A DNA stretch of 64,000 nucleotides from Spongilla lacustris (GCA_949361645.1 OX442428.1:8207542-8271541); one strand, 5' to 3'. Numbered from the stretch's first letter, positions 26,742 through 39,028 are shown. Notes: generated from the sequence alone by a model not told the origin. Numbers and translations are program-made.

Positions 26742-29003
26742 TTAATTTAAATCAACAAAGGGATGTTCACTGGTTCCTGATGGTCTTCAAGTTGCTCAGT
26801 TCAGTGTTTATGAAGATACAAGTGCTGCTCAAGAACTATTAGCAGGTTGCAATTATGATATATAATGATCAATATAACTGTTCCCAATGCTGCTCATAAA
26901 ATGCAGTAGGCTTTCAGTTTACCCATACTGGATTATCTACCTAAACAATAGATAATCAACTTATACTAAACAAGTGAGACCACAATACACATGCACTGTA
27001 ATAAACAACAAAATGTCTTCACAGCAAACACCTGTATACAGTATAGCTTGCACGGATGTACATACATGCATGGTATATAAAACACTGAGTTACTATTTAT
27101 ATGATAAAAAGGTTAGATGTGTACTTTCTCCAAGTTCAGGGGGACCTTCACAGCCACACCTGCATCAGATGCATCAGATCCAGAAAGACCAGGCTATGGG
27201 GAAGCACCTTTTGTCCAACTTGTGACAGCACATGCAGCTATACCACTCAACGTTGATGATACAAGCTGCACTGAAGCAATTATGCCTCCCTCTGTTGTTT
27301 GAAGAACTACCTTTCGGAATTGTGCAAAACAATTGCAAATGCTCAGATGATATATCAATAATTCAGCTGCAAAGAAAACACTGCAGTTGGACCACATCAA
27401 TACAGCTACCAATGATGTATCTAAAGGTGAGACATAAAAAATCTTGTGGAGCAGCCAAACTCAACAGTATATATACCACCCAGTTGCATGCATCCTTGCA
27501 AAAATTGTGGTTGCGGCTGAAGTATGATGCATGATGATGAATCTGACTTTTGATGTGACACATGCAATATGTAGTACTGGTGATGGCCATATTTATGTAC
27601 CTACATCAGAATATTACATGCATGTATTGTGAATCTCTCAAACTAGAAATAACACTTGTGGTACGGTTTAACATGGTTTCAGTATCATAAACTTATATCT
27701 GCTCTCAGTGTTAATTTTACTTGTGAAGATGGTATATATATTTGCGTCGATTGTTTCTTTGCTTAACTTGAAAGTATGACAAACGCGTGTATACATTTCA
27801 AGATAAATAAAACCAAATGGAGCTAAAAGGCACTAGTCGTCATTCTACAGATATTGGTGAGTGCAATCGCGTCAATTGACCGGCTGATCTGTTTTGGCAG
27901 ATACAGTATGTTAGCTTCATCCGCGGCTTGTGTGCCCGTGCTCGCGCGAATTCATCGATAGTCAAACCCCGACCCCATAGATAGGGAGCTAGGATTTGAC
28001 AGCATACCGCATGCAGTATAGTTTGATATGACGCGATGTCAAACCCCGACCCTTGCCCGTAAAAAGGGGGGGGGGGGGGGGGGGTACCGGGTGGCATTGA
28101 TAAGTGCATTAGTGCATGTTAGATGTTTACTGCATATTGTAAGACCCGGCTTTGAAAAATTTACTCTTACTCATGAACATGGTTTCAGTTTTTTCTGCAT
28201 GTCCAGAAATTGTGGACATCGATGCATAACTCGGCGTACGATTGTGATAGAAAAAATCTAATTGCACCATTAAACTCACTAGGTACTTTAGAGATTTATC
28301 ACGTTATTAAAACTGCTAATTGATTTATTAAAATATATTATTGTTATTGTCTTAAATGCATTGTATGTCTGCATGGCAGGGAAGTTAGGAATAGGCATCG
28401 CTGTTACATAAAATCCTTCCAAACTACAGCTATCGTCGATTTTAGTGATCTAAGCATACGCATGCGTAACTCAAAACATTTAGTTGTACTCGTGTCCCTG
28501 CCATTGGATGCATTCTAGTGGTCACGTGATCTGTTATTTAACCATTTTGATCCATTGTATAGTAGTTGGGCGTAGCCTTTTGGCGGAGGGTCGGGTATCA
28601 AGCCTAGGCCTATACCAAGATTTATACCCATCTGATATTATTGTGGATATACAATGTAATAGCTCTACACTCGCTATCAATCTAATTCTCGGTATACGGT
28701 AGTCTCGCTAGCCAGACGTACAACATCGAACTTCAACTGGATAGGCTTGAAACCCCCATAACGCGAAGGTCGAACTAATAGAACCGCTGCTGTGGAGTAG
28801 CTAATACATAATATGATATATAGGTGTGACTACGAGACTCGCTCGTTAAGATGCATGGGCGATTCCGTCCCTATATATATAATTATATTGCATCGCTCTG
28901 ACGTTGACCACGACGACTGGCTTGTTTTTGATAACATACTAGAAGTTCTCGTGGAGGTGTGTTAAGTATATTGCCTTCCACTAGCTAAAGAATTAACATA
29001 TGC

Positions 29004-29258
29004 ATGGCGGCGGATATTCACAGCTGGACTCTCTACTGTGTCCTGGCCCTATTATACTGTATATCGTCGATTAATGACTGTAATGGATCAATTGGCAGGC
29101 AAGGTAGCTCGCGCTCACTCCATAGCAGTCTCGTTCCCAGACCCAATATCTGCTCCGAGGTTAAGTCCTGTACTCATTTCTATCCAGCTCCGCCAGAATT
29201 TTGGCTAGGGTATACAAGAAGGATGAACAGCCGTAAACGTATTCGGCAGTTGGCCTGA
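29004..29258 (+). CDS. Possible small secreted protein or first exon (weak)
   Basis: An 84-codon frame begins with a credible signal peptide (MAADIHSWTLYCVLALLYC). A TATATATATAATTATA motif lies about 130 bp upstream. A CAAG|GTAGCT phase-1 donor at about 29102-29104 would make it a signal-peptide exon, like the one at 33056. No domain is recognised and no downstream exon was found, so chance remains a real alternative. Confidence 0.25.
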   Translation: MAADIHSWTLYCVLALLYCISSINDCNGSIGRQGSSRSLHSSLVPRPNICSEVKSCTHFYPAPPEFWLGYTRRMNSRKRIRQLA

Positions 29259-29359
29259 GATGTGTGTGTTTGTTATGCCGTGTGTTCTACTTTTTTCAGT
29301 ATGATTGAGCGGCTGGAAGGAAATGCACATGCACCCACACCCAAATGCAAATACCATGC

Positions 29360-29393
29360 ACGCAAATACACACATACACACATGTACATGCAA

Positions 29394-29428
<35 letters not shown>

Positions 29429-29552
29429 CATGCAAATACACACACACATACATACACACACACATAAACACACATGTACATGCAAATACACACACACACA
29501 TACACACACACATACACACACACATACACACACATACACACATACACACACT
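29360..29552 (+). repeat. (CA)n / ACATGTACATGCAAATAC repeat
   Basis: CA microsatellite interleaved with three copies of an ATGTACATGCAAATACA motif. Confidence 0.9.
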
Positions 29553-30459
29553 TGACACAGGACTTGCATGGGCATGCAGTTGAAGAAAAGATCACATACA
29601 TGCACCTGTCTATCTAATTTACTCCTACAAATACTAAAGCAATGGCACAAAAAAGGATGCCATGATGCAGCTCTGATCTGTCTGATCGATGGCCAACGGC
29701 ATGAAGGCTGGTGATCATGACTCATACACAATGGCAAGGATGCTGGATAGAACCTACAAGGCCTGAGGGCCATGCGTGTGAAATGTTTACATAACAGCCA
29801 TAACTAATGACCACATGCCACCACCCTAATCAAATAGGTGACCACAAAGATTTTGAGTCTCTGTTAGTACATGTAATGCCTTCTTGAACTTTCCACACAT
29901 ACACAACCAATACATAACCAAATAAATATAAATGCCACACCACAACTGTTACATTACCTATTACATACATCTGCAGAGCCATGTACATATAGCTAGACCA
30001 CATAAAGCCTTCCATTTGAGTTGTTGCTGAAGTGTTTTCACCAGGTGCATGTTGGAAGGGTGGCTGGCACAGTCCATGAGATGCAAAACGTTGTGTCCAG
30101 TCCCTGGTCCATACCAGGTGGTCATGTAGGTAAGCCTCCTCTCCTGGCAGACAACTGGTGTCTGTGCTATGTGTACAACCAAACCAAGGAGTTTTTCTAA
30201 CGAAACTACATGTAATAAAGGTGGACACCACAGGATGTGACAATTGTAGCCACTTTAAACAATTATTCTTTGGTCCTACATCTACATGCATGTAACACAT
30301 AGATCTATCTCCTTCTAACTGTACCCTACATCAGAAACCTTTAAACTTAATTTGATTCATATCCCAGTGGCTGCCTCTGGGATGTGCTATCAAATTCCTC
30401 ATCTCTAGGGAGAAGGGCCTACATGTTTCCCAACTGTTCCACAAGGATATCTCCCATCC

Positions 30460-30625
30460 ACCTTCACAAGGCACTCTCTCCTCTACCTCCACAAGGCTAT
30501 CTCACAAGGCTACCTCCCTCCACCTTCACAAAACTACCTCTCTCCACCTTCACAAGGCTACCTCCCTCCACCTTCACAAAACTACCTCCCTCCACCTTCA
30601 CAAGGCTGTCACCCTTTCCACCTTC
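30460..30625 (+). repeat. CCACCTTCACAAGGCTACCTC tandem repeat
   Basis: About six imperfect units of roughly 24 bp in an otherwise featureless region. Confidence 0.8.
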
Positions 30626-31997
30626 CCCATGTGGTATAGTAAAAAAAAAGTAGGTTGTTGCCGCATGTATTCCTCACGTGATATATCCTTATAAGGTTCG
30701 TCTCTGTGGAACGGTTTTTTTTTGCTGTATTGGTAGTTTTCATTCTGCAGAGATGAAAAAATATATAGACACGCACAGATACAGATACGTAAGTACTATT
30801 AGTTGCAACAAAAAAATAGAACAAAAACATGGCGTCAGGTTTGCACGTAAGGACATGCCCATCTTTACAAATATTAATGAAGGTAGAACAGGTGCAAAAA
30901 TGTGGCTTTGCTATAGGGATTACATCCACGAACTACTTGTGGTAGAATTAGCAATATAGGTGAGTAAGCCGGAATCGAATCGTTTAAAACCAACGCATGC
31001 AACCAAAACAAGCCGTTGTAGAATCCATGTACATGTACATATAGGTAGCGAAAACACTCCGAACATGATCGCGCCCTACAGCTAGGGCTTAAAAAGAATG
31101 TTGGAGCAGCCGAGTAGGCCTACTACCAAAATAAAGTACAATCGTATCTATATTGCCACCCATGCACACGAACAACAGTCGAAATCAGACGCACATGTGT
31201 AACAAGCTATCAAGTATCGAACGTTCGTTGCTAGGATTCATACCGTGGTCGGTGATTTGTGCCTTCTTGCTTGAAAACCTTCATCGTGGCAGGGCACGCA
31301 CGCGGCGTTTGTCGATTTATTATTGAATTATTGGTATTTACAAAGACATATGAACCTTAATGATAAAAGTGATCAGGGAAGCGAGGGTAAAAGGGTCATG
31401 AACGTTAGAATATGTCACACTCCAGCCCTAATGGTTTTACTAACAGCAGTTAGTCTTTCCTTTTTGATATCTAGCTTGGATTTTCGTCAGGAAGCATAAA
31501 TGTCTTGAAAAACCCTCATTTTTAAAATCAAAATCCATACATGTCTATGGAAACACTGAAATTCTGATGAGGAAGCGTCAGGAAGAGGGCTAATTTTTTT
31601 TTTTAACGACAGAGGTATACCTTATGATCCTCTTCATCATAAAATTCTTTTTCCTTTTCATGGGCATCTTTTCCTGAGTGACAGTGATCAAAAGAGTGTC
31701 ATCCTCCATATATTTCAATGGACGCGTGCACGGTAATGAAACGGGAAAAACGTCATAACGCGTCAGGAATTAGTAATGAAGGCATGCAATTTCTGGCCAT
31801 GGTCAGTGTTGTAAGACCTCCTTTGAACTATTTACTCTCCCTAAGGAAAACTCCCGTGTGACCACATTTAACCATAGATCATTATGCACGGTCGTTTCAA
31901 AAACATCATCTTGTGAAACCCTAAGGTGCCGCTCCACCCGGTTTTGATTGCACACTGACAGTGTTAATATATATATAAATCTATTATTTAGATCAAC

Positions 31998-32190
31998 TAG
32001 CTAACCTCTTATAGTTTGTATCAAACCAAAATTGATGCTAAGTTTGGCTTTGGACCACAGAAATTGGTTTGAAATCTTGGTTTGGTCTTCAAGCCGTCCA
32101 CATTTTAAACCAATGGTTTGAAAAAATTTGGTTTGACATATTGAAATTAATTGGTTGCCACTTTGGTTTGACCTAGCAACCAATTTATTT
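31998..32190. mobile_element. Diverged or truncated MITE copy
   Basis: The right end TTGGTTTGACCTAGCAACC plus AATTTATTTACTGT closely matches the element at 26592-26741. The interior repeats TTTGGTTTGA/CAAACCAA. The left terminal repeat is eroded. Confidence 0.5.
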
Positions 32191-32675
32191 ACTGTTGTAA
32201 TTTGTAAACCTACCCGTTACCCAAAAAAACCTCAAAAGGCCCAGGCCCTGTGGTCGGACGTCATCCCGGGGGTACATTTGGGAAAGTGCATATTATAAAA
32301 CAGCATTATAAAAATGAATTGCTGTAACTTCCGAACGGTTTAGCGCTATCAACTTCTCATTTTCGGCACTTCATACCGGTTACACCATTTCTCTATGGTA
32401 AAATATATTTTGGGGCTCCAGGCCAGTATTGCGACGTCCGGTACCCCAAGGGATTCAAACTCGCCATAACTTTCTATCGGAGTAATCAAATCGCTTCAAA
32501 TTCGGTTTGTATGTAGAGAGATCCTATACCTATTGATTTGTTCTGTTCGTTAATCTTTATATCATCCGTTACGGAGATACAGTTGAACAAACTAGGTGCA
32601 CTTTTTCCCACTCTATTCGCGCCAATGATATAAGCACCGCCTCCCCATATATTGAGCGGACGCGATTTGCTAGGC

Positions 32676-32932
32676 GCATGACATCAATGTACCACGCCTA
32701 TGGAATCCACGATGTGTGTCTGCTAACTGGTTATTGATTGGTTTAATGAATTCATTGGGGCCGTCCGTGTAGGCAGCCATTGCAGGCGCATGACATCAAT
32801 GTACCACGCCTATGGAAAAAAAAAAAAAACCCGCTATACTTGAAGAGAGTGTAAATTGGCTCTTGATTGTTTAATGAGATTAAGAAATTCATTGGGGCCG
32901 TCCGTGTATGCAGCCATTGCAGGCGCATACTT
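32676..32932 (+). repeat. Dispersed partial duplication
   Basis: GCATGACATCAATGTACCAC with its flank occurs at 32676 and 32788. ATTCATTGGGGCCGTCCGTG with its flank occurs at about 32749 and 32890, with a weaker third copy near 32980. This is a locally duplicated, later deleted segment. Confidence 0.75.
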
Positions 32933-33055
32933 GATGTGTGGTTGTTGATTGATTTAATGAGATTCAGCTTATTATAAATTCGTTGGGGTCGTCCGTAAGC
33001 ATTAATCCAAAATTCGATTCGCCAGATGTTACTGTTCTAATCTACACAACTCAAG

Positions 33056-36000
33056 ATGACGGTCTACAGCGGTGCACTTGCCCATATCTTGTTGATTTGT
33101 TGTAAGTCAGTCCATTTAATTTTAAGCACTGTGTGACTGTCATGTTGTTGATAATCACCGTACGATACTGTAGAGATGCATTAATTAAATAAACATTAAA
33201 AAAAAAACTAGAATCTGAATCCGAATGTAACTCAATGTGCGTGGCTAGTATTGGCTACTAGTCCTGCAACAGCTCAGCTGTGGAATTTTCGTAAAACTGA
33301 TGCTAGAGTTGATGCGAGTCACAACTGAGCGATCAGTCGGGTACCCAGACTAGTGTTTCAGAGTTATTTATGTACCCAATAAACAGTGGGGGCCGGGGCG
33401 GCATCGAGCATATACATGTAGGCCGCAATTATTGCGTACATTTAGTTCTTTTTTTTTTCTGCGGCTCCGCCCCAGCCCTAGCCCTAGCTATACAGAGGTC
33501 CAGCGGATCACGTGATACTCATGTTTTATTAATTTGGTTGGCAAGTGTGTACATATGCTAATGGACGTCGTACTAAAATCTGGCTGCCGAAGTCGTTACA
33601 AGCAGAAATTGGAACATGTTGGTCTACAGTTAAGTTGTGTCCCATACTTAGAATCTAACAGCCATCGCGATATGTCGTTGTGGCCACGGAAAGAGTTAGC
33701 CTGGTACCCAAACAAATGAACTAGGAAAGAGTATGGGCATATTTTTCATTAAAGAACTGGCACGTATACCCAGGAGCAGCTGCTTTCATGCCAGCAGCAC
33801 GAAGCCTACAATTTCTTCGAGTCTTGTGTCTACCTAATGGCATTCGTACTGCGTGGTATTACTGGTATAGGGGTCAAACTGTCAAAGCGCTAGCCAGCTC
33901 TTACCTGGCTGATGTTGCACGGTGACGCGAAGCTTGGATGATAGCTAAGCCAGACCTGACGGTTCTATTCTTTCTGGTCACTGCACATGCATGGCTGGGT
34001 CAGTGTTTAACCTTTCTTGCTTCCTAAATGAGAACACTGTCAGGACGAAGTCTACATCATTGCTGGGTCTGGGGACCCGACGGATGTTCACTGGAAGGTT
34101 TTCCTGAGCGTAAACTGACACAGTGAATCTGAAGCGCTCGACCCCACATGGGAATGACACATACATACCAGATACAATATATAGTCACCACAGATCCGCG
34201 AGTGTACTATGGGCATCCAGTAGTTGGGCGTAGCCCAACCATACGCCACGGTCTGCTACGGCCAACCAGTTCTACCTTTTATCCATTTCTGTTGTCAGGA
34301 ATAATTCTTAGATGTAAAACGATAAAATCCAAGGCTAGAACGTGCACCATGGCGACTTCTACAACCAATCGCACAGCAAATAACAACCATCTCTTAGGCA
34401 CGGACAATAAATTTGCCAACCAAATTTAATATTCATTGATTTTGGTCACGTGCATGAGACCTATGTATATATAGTGGTAGTCTCGTCTCCAGCCCCACAT
34501 GACGTGACGATTATCGCGTAGATTATCATTACGTCATTGGGGCTGGGGACGAAACTACTAGTACAGATCCGCTACTGAGTCTGGTTCTACGCCACTTTTT
34601 CCCCGAAAAAATCTTGCCGCATTCGGACTATGACACACTCTTCACACGCAAAGGTTTTAACGTCACACGCATGAAAACCACACAAGGGTCATAACAGTTC
34701 TTGGTATTCACTAGTGCATGTTTATGGCTTATTGCCTTTTATAGTTCCTTGGTCTTATTTACCTTCAGGAATGTGTCATAAGATCTTAAATCATGGGAAT
34801 TATGTACTACATAACCCTCTTCCCTCATCTCCTGTTCCCTCCATCTTCTGCTCCCTCTTCCCTCATCTCCTGCTCCCTATTACCTCATCTCCTGTTCCCT
34901 CCATCTTCTGCTCCCTATTACCTCATCTCCTGTTCCCTCCATCTTCTGCTCCCTATTACCTCATCTCCTGTTCCCTCCATCTTCTGCTCCCTATTACCTC
35001 ATCTCCTGTTCCCTCCATCTTCTGCTCCCTATTACCTCATCTCCTGTTCCCTCCATCTTCTGCTCCCTATTACCTCATCTCCTGTTCCCTCCATCTTCTG
35101 CTCCCTATTACCTCATCTCCTGTTCCCTCCATCTTCTGCTCCCTATTACCTCATCTCCTGTTCCCTCCATCTTCTGCTCCCTATTACCTCATCTCCTGTT
35201 CCCTCCATCTTCTGCTCCCTATTACCTCATCTCCTGTTCCCTCCATCTTCTGCTCCCTATTACCTCATCTCCTGTTCCCTCCATCTTCTGCTCCCTATTA
35301 CCTCATCTCCTGTTCCCTCCATCTTCTGCTCCCTATTACCTCATCTCCTGTTCCCTCCATCTTCTGCTCCCTATTACCTCATCTCCTGTTCCCTCCATCT
35401 TCTGCTCCCTATTACCTCATCTCCTGTTCCCTCCATCTTCTGCTCCCTATTACCTCATCTCCTGTTCCCTCCATCTTCTGCTCCCTATTACCTCATCTCC
35501 TGTTCCCTCCATCTTCTGCTCCCTATTACCTCATCTCCTGTTCCCTCCATCTTCTGCTCCCTATTACCTTCTCCTCCCCTCCCATTGTGTGATTTCTCAC
35601 CTTGTACATAAATTAACCAGCGGTAATAACTATTTACACCTTGCCTTCCTTCCTCCCTACGCAGGTACTGTGTTCTATACTGCCAATGGTGAGAGATTGG
35701 CCCCTCCCCTAACTATTCATTGTGCCCCTCCCCTCGTGCCCACCCTAACTATTCATTGTGCCCCTCCCCTTGTGCCCTCCCTAACTATTCATTGTGCCCC
35801 TCCCTAACTATTATGCCCCACTGCCTCTCACACTATATTGCCCTCTCCAATGGAGGGATAAGGAGGGGAGGAGTGCAGTGGAGGGGAGGGGAGGGGTGGG
35901 GTGGAGTGGAGTGCAGGGGAGGGGTGGAGTGGAGTGCAGAGAAGGGGTGGGGTGGAGTGGAGGCAGGGGAGGGGTGGGGTGGAGGGGAGGGTGGGATGGA

Positions 36001-38511
36001 GGGGAGGTGTGGAGTGGAGGGGTGGAGTGGAGGGGTGGGGTGGAGGGGAGGGTGGGGTGGAGGGGAGGGTGGGGTGGAGGGGAGGGTGGGGTGGAGGGGA
36101 GGGTGGGGTGGAGGGGAGGGTGGGGTGGAGGGGAGGGTGGGGTGGAGGGGAGGGTGGGGTGGAGGGGAGGGTGGGGTGGAGGGTGGGGTGGAGGGGAGGG
36201 TGGGGTGGAGGGGAGGGTGGGGTGGAGGGGAGGGTGGGGTGGAGGGGAGGGTGGGGTGGAGGGGAGGGTGGGGTGGAGGGGAGGGTGGGGTGGAGGGGAG
36301 GGTGGGGTGGAGGGGAGGGTGGGGTGGAGGGGAGGGTGGGGTGGAGGGGAGGGTGGGGTGGAGGGGAGGGTGGGGGGTGGAGTGGAGGGGAGGGTGGGGT
36401 GGAGGGGAGGGTGGGGTGGAGGGGAGGGTGGGGTGGAAGGGAGGGTGGGGTGGAGGGGAGGGTGGGGTGGAGGGGAGGGTGGGGTGAGGGGAGGGTGGGG
36501 GGTGGGGTGGAGGGGAGGGTGGGGTGGAGGGGAGGGTGGGGTGGAGGTGTGGAGTGGAGGGGCGGAGTAGAGGTGGAGTGGAGGGATAAGGGAGTGGAGG
36601 AGGTGGCATAGGGATAGGTGGAAGGGTGAATGGATTGGTAGTTGAGGGGTAGGAGCGATGGAGGGGAAGGTAGAGAGCGCAGTAAGGGAGAGGGTAGGGT
36701 ACAGTTGAAAGACACCAGTACATATCTCCCAGTATTGTGAATAGTCTAACTTTGCTTTCAATCTGCAATTTCTCTTTCACTGACCACTCCAGCATCTTGC
36801 TTATCATCACAGTTCAAATGCAACAATGGAAACTGTGTTTCTTCATCCTACAAGTGTGACAAGTATGATGATTGTGGAGACTTCACCACTCTCAATTAAT
36901 GTGTAACCCACATAAATAAGGCGGGTTAGTGCCTTATCGCATAAAATAACGCCCTGCCTTACCTTACAAAGTTTATATGGACAGGCTGGCTCTAGCAAGC
37001 TTTTGAGGTAAGCTTAACAATCGGTATACGATTGATGTTGTTATTGTCACCGATCTGACAACAGTGATGAATTTGGATGTGGTAAGGGATGTGTGTGGTG
37101 GTGGGTATATGGTTGATGTGGGTATGGTAAGGGGATATATGGTGCAATTGGGCAGTGTGGGTAAGCTACAAGCTGTAGTGAGATGAGAGAATGTGCTGGT
37201 TGTGAAGGTTTGTAACATACAGTGTTCCACTCCTTTAAAAAGCTTACAAATCTTTGCTTTTCAATTATAACTGTTGTGCCATTTAAGCTGTGATCATGAG
37301 AATTGGATTTTCACATTCAGCCACCATTTATACACAACAACGATCAATCAAATAGTGTAAGCAAAGATTGTTCAGGGATAAAAAAAAAACCATAGAACTC
37401 CATTACAGAATGTAGCTAAGGGCTCATATTTTTTAAATATGGATACTCCTATATACGAGGCAAATTTGTTAGCGTAAGTCATATTGGTTTTGAAGGTCGG
37501 TCCAGATTTATGCATTTTTGGGGTTGTTTTGCAGAATCTAACAGTTCGGACGAATTAGTTTGACTTAAGGGTTAAAAATAGTGAAAGGTCCCTGGAAAAT
37601 GAAGCCATTTTTGTCCCATTTTTGGATTTCTCCATATATCATAGTAAAACTCTTGGTCTATCAATCTAATTTAGTGATTTAGGTTGTTCTACATTTAGTG
37701 CACTTAAGTACAAACCCAAAAATCATACAACAGCTACAGTTTTACTATGATATATGGAGAAATCCTAAATATGGGACAAAAATGGCTTCAATTTTTCAAC
37801 TTTTTCAATACCATTTTCTCCATAAAATGATGTACTAGATTTAATGTAGCACAGCTAATCCATCCTGTCCCACCATCTTGGGACCTCGGCCCACATAACA
37901 CCAGTCTTCTGTCTACAATTTTCATACTGATGACTTATTGTCATAAATAGGATATTTAGTATGAGATAGGGTGGGGCATGATGTGAAGACCATCAAGGGA
38001 TAGGCACACCCCTCCACCCTCTAAGCCACACCCTCCACCCTCTAAGGTTTGCCTTCTGTTGTTCATTGTAATGCAGCTGTGTGTCAGTGCTCATTAAATG
38101 GAATCTCTCCCTAGCCTACAACAGTGGGTCCTACAACAGTAGAACTGTTGACAGTGGCTCCAACAAAAGTACAACTATTGGAGTAGGAGTAGGAGTGCCC
38201 GGGTCTCTCCTGTTGTTCATATTGTTGGTTGTACTGATAGTTGTCAGGTTCTGTCTAAGAGGGACCCTATGCTGCATAGACAGAGCTCAGCAGACCAGGG
38301 TGGTCACTCTTGTTCCAGCAGCTACCACTGTAGCTATGACACAACCCAGAACAGTACACCTCAGACAGCTGGTTTTGATCCTTCAAAGATATATACTACC
38401 ACTGTAGCTATGACAACAACCCAGAACAGTACAGCTGGTTTTGATCCTTCAAAGATATATACTCCTCCAGCTACCACTGGGTATCCAGGTGCCACACCCC
38501 CATACCCATAA
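33056..38511 (+). CDS. Small single-pass LDLa membrane protein (undescribed)
   Basis: Built from four phase-1 pieces. Exon 1, 33056-33101: MTVYSGALAHILLIC, donor GTAAGT. A 24-nt microexon, 35665-35688: CTVFYTAN. Exon 3, 36793-37081: LDLa. Exon 4, 38115-38511: transmembrane and tail, ending TAA. Joined, exons 1-3 give a signal peptide with a plausible cleavage after TANA, followed directly by one LDLa module with six cysteines and the calcium-binding DCGDNSDE signature. That module is interrupted by 178 bp (36882-37059) lacking GT-AG borders. A short Ser/Asn-rich stalk leads to a hydrophobic helix (VPGSLLLFILLVVLIVV), a Cys-rich juxtamembrane segment and a Pro-rich tail ending PGATPPYP. The tail contains a duplicated block whose first copy lacks one base (about 38332-38335), breaking the frame. 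Function unknown; a small endocytic or co-receptor-like protein is possible. The gene is inferred from phase and domain logic only. Confidence 0.6.
34240..34390 (-). pseudogene. THAP-domain fragment, broken
   Basis: From the Met at 34390 the minus strand reads MVVICCAIGCRSRHG then LGFYRF. This matches the start of a THAP zinc finger (C-x4-C spacing and aromatic F-x-x-F region). A TGA at 34297-34295 stops it; the same frame continues with QQKWIKGRTGWP, also THAP-like, before another stop. Probably a remnant of a P-element-like or THAP-containing gene. Short length limits certainty. Confidence 0.45.
34473..34562. mobile_element. Short MITE-like hairpin
   Basis: The left arm 34473-34505 (AGTCTCGTCTCCAGCCCCAC region) and right arm 34530-34562 (GGGGCTGGGGACGAAACTAC region) are inverted copies of about 32 bp with few mismatches, around a 24-bp centre. 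Confidence 0.65.
34858..35565 (+). repeat. 38-bp satellite array
   Basis: About 18 highly uniform copies of a unit including TCTGCTCCCTATTACCTCAT then CTCCTGTTCCCTCCATCT. It lies in the first intron of the LDLa gene. Because 38 is not a multiple of three, all forward frames stay open together and produce spurious proteins. Confidence 0.97.
35698..35815 (+). repeat. CCCTCCCCTAACTATTCATTG repeat
   Basis: Four to five units just downstream of the 24-nt microexon. Confidence 0.85.
35860..36560 (+). repeat. 15-bp G-rich minisatellite
   Basis: More than 40 units of GTGGGGTGGAGGGGAGG-type sequence form a 700-bp G-rich strand with closely spaced G-runs. It is compatible with serial G-quadruplexes. 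It lies in the intron before the LDLa exon. Confidence 0.95.
36882..37059 (+). other. 178-bp insertion inside the LDLa exon
   Basis: The LDLa coding sequence breaks after GAC (36879-36881) and resumes after a second GAC (37057-37059) with AACAGTGATGAATTTGGATG. The insert has stop codons and no GT-AG, GC-AG or AT-AC borders in the needed phase. It is flanked by the 3-bp repeat GAC. It could be a recent short transposon, an unusual intron or an assembly artefact. Confidence 0.6.
37082..38114. other. Intron of the LDLa gene
   Basis: Apart from an imperfect inverted pair (AAAACTCTTGGTC... with CTCCATATATCATAGTAAAA at about 37627 and TTTTACTATGATATATGGAG at about 37739), nothing is recognised. 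Confidence 0.45.
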
Positions 38512-38736
38512 AAGGCGGCCCACATGAACACCTTAGTGTATTGCATAATAGTTGCTACATATAGATATCAGTCTTGTACTTGCATCATAGCCAGCTAGCA
38601 GCTCCTCTCACTATAAGTGACATTATCTTGTATACAGCAGATGCATTGGTGCAGAGCTCATTGACACTGTATCAGTAATAATTACATCCTGCATCATTAA
38701 CTACATAACACAGAGCTTCTCTTATGTTTTACCCAA

Positions 38737-38740
<4 letters not shown>

Positions 38741-38790
<50 letters not shown>
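38741..38790 (+). repeat. (GT)n microsatellite
   Basis: A pure GT run downstream of the LDLa gene. Confidence 0.95.
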
Positions 38791-38791
<1 letters not shown>

Positions 38792-39028
38792 ATGTGGATC
38801 TACAATATAATGAACTGTCATCTGGTGACCTTCATAAGAACAAGTGGTGTTGTGATGCGCTTACTTTTACAGCCGCGATAACTTCTCTGGGCATAATTTT
38901 ACCTCTGGACCTATGCCATCTAATTTCATGAAGCTGTATGTAGGCAGCAGTGTTTTTGCAAAAAAAAAAAAGAAATATAAAAATTAAAGAAAAACAGTCT
39001 CAGGCCCAGACCCATAAGGCGATAGTAC

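Larger units (their letters stand above)
25626..29003. other. Gene-poor region with hairpin elements
   Basis: No exon can be defended. A 101-codon frame at 25637-25939 (+) starts close to the TRIM gene but has no recognisable domain. The region holds the inverted repeats listed separately and a poly-G run near 28067-28085. A few frames near 27117-27590 look random. Confidence 0.5.
29560..33055. other. Gene-poor region
   Basis: Apart from the short repeats listed, this interval shows no exon I can support. It includes a truncated MITE end near 32163-32181 and a partial duplication near 32676-32932. Confidence 0.5.

Noticed and set aside
29262..29600. Cys-Val and His-Thr frames over CA repeats
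   Set aside because: Simple-sequence artefacts.
30678..30959. 93-codon frame followed by a strong GTGAGTAAG donor
   Set aside because: No neighbouring exon or domain found; the frame itself looks random.
33978..34166. 62-codon minus-strand frame containing VERFRFTVSVYAQENLPVN
   Set aside because: Composition looks protein-like, but no partner exon or family could be established.
34714..35611. Two Leu/Ser/Pro-rich frames of 270-290 codons
   Set aside because: Artefacts of the 38-bp repeat, which is open in all forward frames.
35794..36810. Gly/Glu-rich and Pro-rich frames on both strands
   Set aside because: Produced by the 15-bp G-rich minisatellite.
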